From assembly GCA_038206235.1 (NCBI GenBank), contig JBBRBB010000017.1:1-64000 (forward strand): a stretch of DNA of 64,000 nt. The letters run 5' to 3'. This document shows positions 55,166 to 63,620 of the stretch, one piece after another. A program made the translations under genes and the position numbers. Under the pieces are notes generated by a model. That model was not told the DNA's origin, did not search any database, and was given only the letters and a program-made list of their open reading frames with translations. How positions within the stretch are numbered: position 1 is the stretch's first letter; every line of letters begins with the position of its first letter. The DNA is from JBBRBB01 sp038206235. Lineage in GTDB: Bacteria > Bacteroidota > Bacteroidia > Chitinophagales > Chitinophagaceae.

Positions 55166-56350
55166 TTAAGCCTGTGTGGTTATCAACTGCCCGTCGTACA
55201 AATTCTGAAAGCCATCTGTTATCAGCATATCCCCTTCTTGTAGCCCACTTTTAATTTCAAGCTTATCACCATATAATTCGCCATACACCACGGTCTTTTT
55301 GCGTGCATAGATTTTTCCATTTTCCGTTGATGCTACCATTACAAAGCCACCCTTCTCATCTTTCTGCAATGTGCTTAGCGGAATGGTAACTGTATTGTTT
55401 GCCGAGTAATCAAGAATTTTTACAAGCGCCACCTGGTTTGGCTTTAAATCTTTGCTGGCAGGCAACTTGGCCTCAACCCAGAAAGAGCGGCTGTTGGGAT
55501 CTATTAATTTACCTGCTGATGTAATTCTTGCACCGAATGTTTTATTTATATCGGGCAAAGTAACCTGCATAGAGCCGCCGGTTTTTATACGGCTGATATA
55601 ATTTTCAGGAACCTGCACCGTTACTTTCAGGTTGCTTGTATTTACAATTTTTATGGAGCCGCCCTGCAATGGATTGCCTGAAAAGAATTCGCCCACACGA
55701 ACGGTTACTTCATCTGCAATGCCGCTCATATCAGCATATACATTGCTGAAGCCGAGCTGCTCTTCTAAAAGATTCAACTGATGTTGTGCCTGGTCTGCAT
55801 TATTTTTTGCACTGATAAGTTCTACCTCGGTGCCGATGTTTTCTTTCCAGAGATTGTTTCTTCTGCTGTACAAATCCTGCGCAAAAGAGAGCTGTGTTTT
55901 TGCCTGCTCAATTTGTGTTTTTATCACTGCATCATCAAGCTTGAGCAGTAACTGACCTTTGCCAACACTTTGTCCCTGCTTTACATATACGGCTTTTACT
56001 TGTCCGCCGCCATTGCGTGCAGTAACATAAGCAACATCGTCTGCATCAATCTTTCCCTGAAGGTCAATGTAATGAGCAAAATTTTGCAATGCCACGGGAG
56101 TAATTGCAACCAGCTTTGCTTTTTCCGGTTTAAGAGACGGATCGAGTTTTATTATCTCCTGTTGAAGCGAAGCAATTTCCTTTGATAGTTTCTCCTGATG
56201 CTGTTTTAGATCTTCCAGCTTTGCCTGTTTTTCAGCTACAGCATTATTTGTTTTGCCTGATGTTGTTGTTTTAGTTTCATCTGTTTTTGCTCCGCATGAA
56301 GCAAGCAACACCATTGCGGTAACTGCTGTGATATAAATAAGTTTTTTCAT
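55166..56350 (-). CDS. RND efflux periplasmic adaptor (membrane fusion protein), lipoprotein
   Basis: A 394-residue lipoprotein: MKKLIYITAVTAMVLLASCG, with lipobox LASC. Residues 30-75 form a coiled coil (LKQHQEKLSKEIASLQQEII). The lipoyl/barrel-sandwich motif is GGQVKAVYVKQGQSVGKGQL, followed by a helical hairpin (QIEQAKTQLSFAQDLYSRRN), and the beta-barrel domain with VRVGEFFSGNPLQGGSIKIV. It links the permease to the outer-membrane channel. The start is the ATG at 56350 and not the in-frame ATG two codons upstream. It is the third gene of the operon; an octamer repeat lies in the gap before it. Confidence 0.92.
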   Translation of the reverse strand: MKKLIYITAVTAMVLLASCGAKTDETKTTTSGKTNNAVAEKQAKLEDLKQHQEKLSKEIASLQQEIIKLDPSLKPEKAKLVAITPVALQNFAHYIDLQGKIDADDVAYVTARNGGGQVKAVYVKQGQSVGKGQLLLKLDDAVIKTQIEQAKTQLSFAQDLYSRRNNLWKENIGTEVELISAKNNADQAQHQLNLLEEQLGFSNVYADMSGIADEVTVRVGEFFSGNPLQGGSIKIVNTSNLKVTVQVPENYISRIKTGGSMQVTLPDINKTFGARITSAGKLIDPNSRSFWVEAKLPASKDLKPNQVALVKILDYSANNTVTIPLSTLQKDEKGGFVMVASTENGKIYARKKTVVYGELYGDKLEIKSGLQEGDMLITDGFQNLYDGQLITTQA

Positions 56351-56400
56351 AATCATTTTTTTATTTATAGGGTTTTAATTTTTTTGTCATAATTTATTTT

Positions 56401-56448
56401 CATTCAACAATTCAACAATTTAACCATTCAACTATTTAACCATTCAAC
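56401..56448. repeat. Six degenerate tandem octamers related to GTTGAATG
   Basis: On the minus strand the units read GTTGAATG, GTTAAATA, GTTGAATG, GTTAAATT, GTTGAATT, GTTGAATG. It lies between the tolC-like stop and the adaptor start. The same octamer occurs on the other strand at 59093-59132. Confidence 0.8.
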
Positions 56449-56453
56449 CAACC

Positions 56454-57863
56454 TCAAAGTTTCCCCGTTGCATTCAAATAATCAATCTTAGCTATAATGG
56501 CATTATATAAGGCATTGATGTAATTACTTTGTGCAACCAACAAATCACTTTGCGCATTGGTGATGTCAAGCGTGGAGCCAATGCCGGTTTCATATTTCTT
56601 CTTTGTTTGATTATATACTTCTTCTGCAAGCTGCATGTTTTGCTTTTGGGCATCCAGCGTGTTCACTGCAGTGCGAAAATTGTTGATAGCCTGTGCCACC
56701 TGGTTATCTATGGTTAATTCAAGGTCTGTAATTTGATTTTGTGCCTGCTGCAATTCAAACTCTGCTTTTTTAATATTTGCATCTGCAGCAAATCCTTGGA
56801 ATATGGGTATATTAATGTTGAGGGCAATATACGAGCTGGGAAACCAGGAACCGCTGCCAAAGAAATCGAATTGATTGCGATAGGCGAGCTTGCTGTACCC
56901 TGCCGTTAAATTAGCGGTGGGTATTTTGCTTAGCTTATACCTTCTTACATTATACTCATGGAGGTCTTTGCCGAGCTTAAGATAATTGTAATCTTTTCTG
57001 TCAGTGTATGCATAATTATTTTCATTAAATAAGCCTTCTTTCACTTTTTCTTCATTCACACTATCGGTAAGTATAAGAGAATCTTTTGCGGGCATACCGA
57101 GCAATAATTTGAGACCCAGATAGCCATTGTTGATTGTATTTTGAACAGATAATTTTTCTGTTTGTAAATTCGTAAGCTGTACAGAGGCACGGTCAACATC
57201 TAATTTTTCTACGAAGCCGTTTTTGAAAAGCTCGCCGGCATCGTGCTGTAATTTTTCTAATCTTGCAATGTTTGCATCTAACTGCTCTATTTGTGTTTTG
57301 CTTGCAGCAAGCTGGTAATATACTTTGTAGATGTTTGCTTTGATAAGCATTTGTGTTACCTCTACATTCTTTTGCTGAAAGTCAATAGAAGTTTGCCTTG
57401 CCTGCAGACCAACGAATACCTGCCCGTCGAATAAAATTTGTGAAAGCGACACACCTGCAGATGCATTCCATTTTGTGCCGAAGGCTGCTTCTATAAAACC
57501 AAAATCATCGGGAGCTTTTATGGGTTGACCACTGCCATTTAATACACCCTCCTGCTCAAGCACACCATACGTAGCGGCGGCAATAAAGTTTGGAAAGCTT
57601 TGTACAGTTATGTTTGGATAATGCGTTGCGTTTATATTTCCGCTTATCTGCGGATAGGCTGCTGCCGTAATGCTTCTGTTTGTTTGTTCCTGAATTTTTA
57701 TATTCAGCAAAGCGTTTTTAACCTGCACATTATTTGTGAAAGCGTAATCTACACTTTGCTGTACAGAGAATTTGTGTACTGCAGACGAAGCTGTATCCTG
57801 TGCATTAATAAAAGTTGACGGTATAAAAGATAGCGCTATTATTATTTTGTATTTCCACATCAT
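56454..57863 (-). CDS. TolC-family outer-membrane efflux protein
   Basis: A 469-residue protein with a signal peptide ending TFINAQ. The mature part starts KFSVQQSVDYAFTNNVQVKN, a typical TolC/OEP entry. Two OEP repeats follow with long helical stretches (AKANIYKVYYQLAASKTQIE and TYNQTKKKYETGIGSTLDIT-like segments). The second contains YETGIGSTLDITNAQSDLLV, the diagnostic helix. It makes the outer-membrane exit duct of the RND pump. It overlaps the regulator gene by 4 nt, so both are translated in coupling. Confidence 0.92.
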   Translation of the reverse strand: MMWKYKIIIALSFIPSTFINAQDTASSAVHKFSVQQSVDYAFTNNVQVKNALLNIKIQEQTNRSITAAAYPQISGNINATHYPNITVQSFPNFIAAATYGVLEQEGVLNGSGQPIKAPDDFGFIEAAFGTKWNASAGVSLSQILFDGQVFVGLQARQTSIDFQQKNVEVTQMLIKANIYKVYYQLAASKTQIEQLDANIARLEKLQHDAGELFKNGFVEKLDVDRASVQLTNLQTEKLSVQNTINNGYLGLKLLLGMPAKDSLILTDSVNEEKVKEGLFNENNYAYTDRKDYNYLKLGKDLHEYNVRRYKLSKIPTANLTAGYSKLAYRNQFDFFGSGSWFPSSYIALNINIPIFQGFAADANIKKAEFELQQAQNQITDLELTIDNQVAQAINNFRTAVNTLDAQKQNMQLAEEVYNQTKKKYETGIGSTLDITNAQSDLLVAQSNYINALYNAIIAKIDYLNATGKL

Positions 57864-58486
57864 ACGGGCACTTTATTTTTTTTATGTTGCTGAATATATT
57901 TTTCTATTAACTTTTTTCCTTTGGAAGTTGCAATTCCATGAACATATTGATAATAAATTTCGTTTGAAACTTCCAGCACATTGTATTTGCCATAAGGAAA
58001 TACGTTTTGATTAAAGGGAAGAAAGCTGCTCTCTAACCTGAATCTGGCAATGATGTCAATATTAATTTCACTTCTGTAAAGCTCTTCGTGTATGCCGCGC
58101 TGAAGATTCTTTTTAATTACATCGAGCAAAAATGATTCTTTATGCTTCCTGAACTTTATAAATGTTTCGGGATAAAACTTCTCAAGGTCGTAGAGTATTT
58201 GCGGGTTCATAGAGTCAATCACTGCCTCCATAGAATCCATATTTTTAACCAATTCCTCAATTGCATTTTCCGATTCCGGTATTTGTTTTTTGCATTCCGT
58301 TTGCATGTAAGCAATTTCAACATTCATAATTGCCTCTACTATTTCATCTTTATCTTCAAAAAATTGATAAATGGTTTTCTTGCTCACTCCTAGCCGGGCA
58401 GCAATTTCATCCATAGTTACAGAGCGAAACCCGTAACGCATAAAAAGCTCTCTTGCTTTCTGCTGTATTCTTTCCTTCAATTCCAT
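57860..58486 (-). CDS. TetR/AcrR-family regulator of the efflux operon
   Basis: A 208-residue regulator. The N-terminal helix-turn-helix covers about residues 5-55: QQKARELFMRYGFRSVTMDE, then IAARLGVSKKTIYQFFEDKD. The C-terminal part is a helical ligand-binding domain with EEFYRSEI-like and IAYMQTECKKQIPESENAIE segments, typical of TetR proteins. It is the first gene of the efflux operon and overlaps tolC by 4 nt, so it probably represses its own operon through the operator at 58506-58533 and responds to a substrate of the pump. Confidence 0.92.
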   Translation of the reverse strand: MELKERIQQKARELFMRYGFRSVTMDEIAARLGVSKKTIYQFFEDKDEIVEAIMNVEIAYMQTECKKQIPESENAIEELVKNMDSMEAVIDSMNPQILYDLEKFYPETFIKFRKHKESFLLDVIKKNLQRGIHEELYRSEINIDIIARFRLESSFLPFNQNVFPYGKYNVLEVSNEIYYQYVHGIATSKGKKLIEKYIQQHKKNKVPV

Positions 58487-58496
58487 AATTTGCGGG

Positions 58497-58533
58497 CAAA
58501 ACTATGGAAACTTTTTTCGTAAGTTAAGTTTCC
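58497..58533 (-). promoter_or_regulatory. Predicted promoter and operator of the efflux operon
   Basis: The inverted repeat GGAAACTT (58506-58513) / AAGTTTCC (58526-58533) has a 12-nt spacer. Directly downstream on the minus strand TAGTTTTG (58497-58504) fits the TAnnTTTG -7 element. A repressor bound there would cover the -33 region. The regulator's start is at 58486, only 11 nt further, giving a very short leader. Confidence 0.5.
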
Positions 58534-58596
58534 AATATTAATTTTATATTAATGGCGTAATTTTATTTTAAATGGTAACAGAAAAAGAATTTGTAA

Positions 58597-59085
58597 ATGA
58601 GCAATACTATATTTTATGAAATTGAGCAGCAACTCACTTCGCAGGGCTTGCGAATAAGCAGTAAAGATGCAGGCAGGCCATGGGGCGGGTTTTTTGTACT
58701 TGATGAAACGCAGGCCGAAAAATTTATTCAGCTTTATTTTTCGCAATTAAGTTTACAGGAGGTTTCTATTACAAATAAGCTCAGCCCGAAAATATTAATC
58801 GTTGCACCGCACAAACGCCTGTCATGGCAATATCATTTTCGCAGGGCTGAATTATGGCGTGTAGTAAAAGGTCCTGTTGCAGTCGCCAAAAATGATTCTG
58901 ATGAAGAGAAGGATATACACGTTTATAAAGATGGAGAATTGATAACATTAAAGCAAGGTGAAAGACATCGGCTGATTGGTTTGAATGATTATGGAATTGT
59001 AGCAGAAATATGGCAGCACACAGATGCGGGCAATCCGTCTGATGAAGACGATATTGTAAGGCTGCAGGATGATTTTGGACGATAA
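58597..59085 (+). CDS. Cupin-domain protein, mannose-6-phosphate isomerase type II-like
   Basis: A 162-residue protein with a single cupin barrel. It resembles the C-terminal half of type II phosphomannose isomerases: LSPKILIVAPHKRLSWQYHF, where HxRLSWQYH is the usual metal-ligand motif, ELWRVVKGPVAV (Glu ligand) and LKQGERHRLIGLNDYGIVAE (His ligand). It may isomerise a sugar phosphate or bind a sugar nucleotide, but without the nucleotidyltransferase half the activity is uncertain. It is divergent from the regulator gene; its promoter would be about 110 nt long and also contain the operator. Confidence 0.8.
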   Translation: MSNTIFYEIEQQLTSQGLRISSKDAGRPWGGFFVLDETQAEKFIQLYFSQLSLQEVSITNKLSPKILIVAPHKRLSWQYHFRRAELWRVVKGPVAVAKNDSDEEKDIHVYKDGELITLKQGERHRLIGLNDYGIVAEIWQHTDAGNPSDEDDIVRLQDDFGR

Positions 59086-59092
59086 GGATTAT

Positions 59093-59132
59093 GTTGAATG
59101 GTTGAATGGTTGATTGGTTGATTGGTTAATTG
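59093..59132. repeat. Five tandem octamers (GTTGAATG type)
   Basis: The units are GTTGAATG, GTTGAATG, GTTGATTG, GTTGATTG, GTTAATTG. They begin 8 nt after the cupin stop. They share the unit with the array at 56401-56448, in opposite orientation. Confidence 0.85.
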
Positions 59133-59287
59133 GAAAATTTAAAGACTTCTTTTTACAAACTAAAAATCAATCAGCTTTTATCTGAATAACAAAAGGGTTC
59201 ATTTTTACAAAGCAGATTTCAAGCCGCAAACTTTTTTATTTATGTTCCTCATTGCCTTTCCTTATTTACTTTACATTAAATAATCTT

Positions 59288-59926
59288 ATGATAAATCCTC
59301 TTCGGGATGCAACAATCTCTGCATTGAAAAAATCATTACAGTACTTTTTTCAGGGAGTTATAATTATTGCACCCATCGCCATCACCGCGTATGTAGTATT
59401 GTGGCTGTTTAATACGGTAGACGATATTTTACCCGGCATCGTTCATTATTTTTTTCCTCATTGGATTAAACGAGCACAGGATGGAGAGTTAAGAAAAATA
59501 CCAGGCTTAGGTCTTTTTATTATCGTAATAGTATTAATGTTAATCGGCAGAATATCTTCTTCCTTTGTCGTAAGCAAGCTGGTTCAAGTGCTCGATACAG
59601 TTCTGGAACGAACTCCCGGTGTAAAATATATTTACACTTCTGTAAAAGATTTTCTCGAGGCATTTGGAGGCAACAGAAAAAAATTTGATAAGCCGGTATT
59701 AGTGCATATTGATGCGCAGCTTGTATGGCGTATTGGCTTTATAACAAGTGAAGATGCAACCCATTTTGAATTGACAGACCATGCCGTTGTGTATGTGCCG
59801 CAATCGTATGCTATATCAGGCATTGTATATATTGTGCCCAAAGAAAATATTCGCCCTTTGCATAATATAAGCGGCGCAGAAGCGATGAAATTTGTTATCT
59901 CCGGTGGTGTGGCCCACGTTGAGTAA
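59288..59926 (+). CDS. DUF502 family membrane protein
   Basis: A 212-residue protein from the ATG at 59288. Two membrane segments lie near the N-terminus: LQYFFQGVIIIAPIAITAYV and GLGLFIIVIVLMLIGRISSS. A conserved soluble domain follows with ERTPGVKYIYTSVKDFLEAF, where PGVKxIY is typical, and VVYVPQSYAISGIVYIVPKE. It belongs to the DUF502 group, found in many bacteria and in plant LAZ1/COV-like proteins; the function is unknown. It precedes serC by about 115 nt and may or may not share its transcript. Confidence 0.88.
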   Translation: MINPLRDATISALKKSLQYFFQGVIIIAPIAITAYVVLWLFNTVDDILPGIVHYFFPHWIKRAQDGELRKIPGLGLFIIVIVLMLIGRISSSFVVSKLVQVLDTVLERTPGVKYIYTSVKDFLEAFGGNRKKFDKPVLVHIDAQLVWRIGFITSEDATHFELTDHAVVYVPQSYAISGIVYIVPKENIRPLHNISGAEAMKFVISGGVAHVE

Positions 59927-60042
59927 ATGGTGGATTATAATGTGCATTTCACTAATAAGGTTTTGCTGCAAATGTTTTTACTTTGCAATCTTATTTTCGT
60001 TTTGGCATATCTGCCTGATAACTTTTTTTTTGACGCAGCAAC

Positions 60043-61113
60043 ATGAAGATGCACAATTTTAATTCGGGACCTTCTATTCTTCCGCAACAGGTTTTAATGC
60101 AGGCTGCTGAGGCAATCATCAACTTTAATAATACCGGTTTATCTATTCTTGAAATAGGGCATCGCAGCAATTGGTTTGTTGATGTGATGAAAGAAGCAAG
60201 AGAATTGGTAAAAGAATTAATGGCGCTGAATGATGAGCATGAAGTTTTGTTTTTACCCGGCGGCGCCACAACGCAGTTTATGCAGGTGCCCATGAATTTA
60301 TTAAATGAAGAAGAAACTGCTGCATATTGCGATAATGGTATTTGGGGAAGCAAAGCAATTAAAGAAGCGAAGTTATTTGGTGAGGTGCATATTGCCTGCT
60401 CATCTGAAGACAAAAATCATACATACATACCTGAAAATTTATCCATACCCGAAACTGCAAAATATCTTCATTACACTACCAATAACACGGTTGAGGGAAC
60501 CCAATGGCATCGCATACCTGAAACAAATATTCCGCTTGTTGCCGATATGAGCAGCGATATTTTCAGCAAACAAATTCCATTTTCAAAATTCAATCTTATA
60601 TACGCAGGTGCTCAAAAAAATATTGGTGCTGCAGGCGTCACACTTGTTGTGGTAAAAAAAGATATGCTGAGAAAAGTGAGCAGGATTATACCTGCAATAT
60701 TAGATTATTGCAATCATATAGAAGCGGCTTCTTTACTAAACACACCACCTGTGTTTGCAGTGTATGTGAGCATGCTTACGTTGCGATGGATAAAGCAGGA
60801 GGGTGGTTTGAAGGAAATGGAAAAAAGAGCAAACGAACGTGCAGAACTTTTTTATTCTACATTAGATGCGCTGCCTGTTTTCACTTCAGCAATTAATAAA
60901 GAAGACAGAAGCCTGATGAATGCAGTATTTACAACCGTAAAGCCTGAACTTGAAAAAGTATTTCTGGATGAGTGTGCAAAGAATGGAATGGTGGGAGTGA
61001 AAGGGCACAGAACAGTTGGAGGCTTGCGTGTATCTATGTATAATGCGATGCCTTTAAGCAGTGTAAAAGCTATTTGCGATTTGATGACAGATTTTTCAAA
61101 CAAATATGAATAG
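60043..61113 (+). CDS. serC: Phosphoserine aminotransferase
   Basis: A 356-residue fold-type I PLP enzyme. The N-terminus has HNFNSGPSILPQQVLMQAAE, the usual SerC start. The PLP lysine is about residue 192 in YAGAQKNIGAAGVTLV. The motif LFLPGGATTQFMQVPMN binds phosphate, and HRTVGGLRVSMYNAM near the end carries the arginine that holds the substrate. It converts 3-phosphohydroxypyruvate and glutamate to phosphoserine in serine synthesis, and takes part in pyridoxal phosphate synthesis. DUF1015 follows after 22 nt, as in many relatives. Confidence 0.95.
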   Translation: MKMHNFNSGPSILPQQVLMQAAEAIINFNNTGLSILEIGHRSNWFVDVMKEARELVKELMALNDEHEVLFLPGGATTQFMQVPMNLLNEEETAAYCDNGIWGSKAIKEAKLFGEVHIACSSEDKNHTYIPENLSIPETAKYLHYTTNNTVEGTQWHRIPETNIPLVADMSSDIFSKQIPFSKFNLIYAGAQKNIGAAGVTLVVVKKDMLRKVSRIIPAILDYCNHIEAASLLNTPPVFAVYVSMLTLRWIKQEGGLKEMEKRANERAELFYSTLDALPVFTSAINKEDRSLMNAVFTTVKPELEKVFLDECAKNGMVGVKGHRTVGGLRVSMYNAMPLSSVKAICDLMTDFSNKYE

Positions 61114-61135
61114 ATACAATTACGAAGATTAATAC

Positions 61136-62392
61136 ATGAGTACAATTAAACCATTTAAAGCTTTACGTCCTCAGGCGCAGCTTGCCAAACAGGTTGCCAG
61201 CAAACCTTATGATGTATTGAGCAGCGGCGAAGCAAAGGTGGAAGCGCAAGGCAATCCAAACTCTTTTTTACACATTACCAAAAGCGAAATTGACCTACCC
61301 GAAAACACAAATGCATATAGTGAGGAAGTGTACATAAAAGCAAAAGAAAATCTGAATGCATTTATTAAAAGGAATATTTTATTCAGGGAAGATAAAGAGT
61401 GCTATTATATTTATCGGCTTGTAATGCCTGCTTCGGCTTCTGGTATGAAAGAACATATTCAAATAGGATTGGTTTGCATCAGCAGCATAAACGATTATGA
61501 AAATGGAATTATTAAAAAGCATGAGTTTACAACACCGGATAAAGAAAAAGACAGAATCAATCATATAAAAACAACAGGTGCACAAACAGGTAATGTTTTT
61601 CTTGCTTACAGAAATGTTGATTCGCTGGATGCCATTATACATAAATACACAACTATAAAAAATCCGGTATATGATTTTGTTGCAGACGATGGCATTGCTC
61701 ATACGCTATGGGTTATCAATGATACTTCTATTATTGAACAAATAACCCAAGTGTTTGCAACCGCAGTTCCCTGCACCTACATTGCAGACGGACATCATAG
61801 GGCGGCATCTGCAGCTAAAGTAAGGCAGACGTTAAATAATTCATCTTCTGAAAGTGCAAACTATTTTCTTACTACACTCTTTCCTTCAAACCAATTGCAG
61901 ATTTTCGATTATAATCGTGTAATAAAAATATTGAACGGACATGCTGTTTCTGATTTTTTGCAATTATTGGAAGATGATTTTATGGTGGAAGAAATTGGCA
62001 AAGAATTTTACAAGCCCGCGAAGCTCCATGAGTTTGGATTGTTTATTGATAATACATGGTATAAGCTTACTGCAAAAGAAAACACTTATACTGAAGACCC
62101 CATTGGTGTACTCGATATAACCATTTTACAAAAGAATATTTTGAGCAAACATTTGAATATACACGACCAGCGCACCGATAAGAACATTGCTTTTGTGGGC
62201 GGCATACGCGGCTTACATGAGCTTGAAAAAAGAGTGAACATCGGTGAAATGGTTATGGCTTTCAGTCTGTATCCTGTAACTATTGAGCAATTATTTTCAA
62301 TAGCAGACAGCGGCAATATTATGCCGCCAAAAAGTACATGGTTTGAGCCAAAGCTTAGAGATGGATTACTTACACATCTTATTTATGAATAG
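61136..62392 (+). CDS. DUF1015 family protein
   Basis: A 418-residue protein with the DUF1015 signatures: FKALRPQAQLAKQVASKPYD at the N-terminus, where the LRP and PYDVLS motifs are typical, and FATAVPCTYIADGHHRAASA, the conserved ADGHHR motif. The C-terminus has FVGGIRGLHELEKRVNIGEM and VEQLFSIADSGNIMPPKSTW. It is found next to serine biosynthesis genes in Bacteroidota and other phyla, and has been proposed to act in serine metabolism, but the activity is not settled. It lies 22 nt after serC, so the two form one operon. Confidence 0.9.
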   Translation: MSTIKPFKALRPQAQLAKQVASKPYDVLSSGEAKVEAQGNPNSFLHITKSEIDLPENTNAYSEEVYIKAKENLNAFIKRNILFREDKECYYIYRLVMPASASGMKEHIQIGLVCISSINDYENGIIKKHEFTTPDKEKDRINHIKTTGAQTGNVFLAYRNVDSLDAIIHKYTTIKNPVYDFVADDGIAHTLWVINDTSIIEQITQVFATAVPCTYIADGHHRAASAAKVRQTLNNSSSESANYFLTTLFPSNQLQIFDYNRVIKILNGHAVSDFLQLLEDDFMVEEIGKEFYKPAKLHEFGLFIDNTWYKLTAKENTYTEDPIGVLDITILQKNILSKHLNIHDQRTDKNIAFVGGIRGLHELEKRVNIGEMVMAFSLYPVTIEQLFSIADSGNIMPPKSTWFEPKLRDGLLTHLIYE

Positions 62393-62402
62393 AAATGTCA
62401 TC

Positions 62403-63413
62403 ATGAAAAAAATTTTATTACTTTCTTTTTTATGCCTTCTAACAATTATTTGTTTTGCACAGGATGATGTAAAAACATTACGCGAAGAAGCCAGAACATT
62501 TTTGCAACAGGGTGAATATGATAATGCATTACAGCTTTTAGAAAAAGCCCGTGCTCAACAACCCAATAACCTTGATGTTTTAAAAGATGAAGTGTTTACC
62601 TATTATTACAAAAGAGATTTTGCAAAGTCACTTGAAATTGGCAAAACAATTACTACAAGAGATGATGCAGATGCAGAAAGTTTTCAACTGCTTGGCATGA
62701 CGTATAAGGCAGTCGCTGATTATAAAGAGGGAGATAAAATGTATAAGACAGCATTGAAAAAATTTCCTAAGAGCGGCGTTTTGTACAGTGAGTATGGCGA
62801 TTTGCTTCAAAGCAGCGATAACAAATCGGGCGCTATTAAGCTATGGGAAAAAGGAATAGAGCTTGACCCAAATATCAGCAGCAACTATTATTATGCTTCT
62901 AAGTATTATGCAAAAAATGGAAATATAATCTGGGGGCTTCTTTATGCAGAATTATTCATTAATATAGAAAGCTTAAGCAAACGCACCACTGAAATAAAAG
63001 GGCAGCTTTTCAACGGGTATAAAAAATTATTTGAAAACAGGAACGATATTGCAGCACTAAAAACCAGTGATTCCCCTTTTGGCAATGCTGTGGCTGAAAC
63101 ATTTTCAAGATTAACTGATGTGATGAAAAATGAGCCGGCACCAGAAACTATTACCGCTTTGCGTACACGGTTCATTCTTGACTGGTATGCACACAATACA
63201 AAAAATTTTCGCTTTCGCTTATTCGATTATCAAAGGCAGTTGCTGCAGGATGGATATTTTGATGCGTACAATCAATGGATATTTGGCGAGGCTGCCAATG
63301 AAGATAAATATAGCATTTGGATTTACACCCATGATGAAGATATGCAGGCATTCCAAAAATTACAACGCTCCCTTCTTTTTAAAGTTCCCGCCGGGCAGTA
63401 TTATGAGCACTAG
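62403..63413 (+). CDS. TPR-repeat exported protein
   Basis: A 336-residue protein from the ATG at 62403 (MKKILLLSFLCLLTIICFAQ), with a signal peptide ending CFAQ; in-frame upstream ATGs lie within the preceding gene and lack the signal. TPR-like helical pairs follow, such as ARTFLQQGEYDNALQLLEKA, MTYKAVADYKEGDKMYKTAL and YSEYGDLLQSSDNKSGAIKL. The C-terminal part has DWYAHNTKNFRFRLFDYQRQ and no known motif. It may be a periplasmic scaffold. It starts 10 nt after the DUF1015 stop, so it is probably in the serC operon. Confidence 0.8.
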   Translation: MKKILLLSFLCLLTIICFAQDDVKTLREEARTFLQQGEYDNALQLLEKARAQQPNNLDVLKDEVFTYYYKRDFAKSLEIGKTITTRDDADAESFQLLGMTYKAVADYKEGDKMYKTALKKFPKSGVLYSEYGDLLQSSDNKSGAIKLWEKGIELDPNISSNYYYASKYYAKNGNIIWGLLYAELFINIESLSKRTTEIKGQLFNGYKKLFENRNDIAALKTSDSPFGNAVAETFSRLTDVMKNEPAPETITALRTRFILDWYAHNTKNFRFRLFDYQRQLLQDGYFDAYNQWIFGEAANEDKYSIWIYTHDEDMQAFQKLQRSLLFKVPAGQYYEH

Positions 63414-63620
63414 GGAAAGCAATGCATAGTTTATAGTTTTTTTTGAATTGACTTCCCTTCTTTTTCTGTTTGATGAATGTTGTTCCTTCTTTGGCTAAAT
63501 AATTTTACTCACACGGCGTATCATATCTTTAACGGTAATAAAAAATCTTATATTAGCACGATAGCTAATTGTAAAAAATAATACGAACAGCAATTCGTTG
63601 CATTTTATAAATTGTATTGA

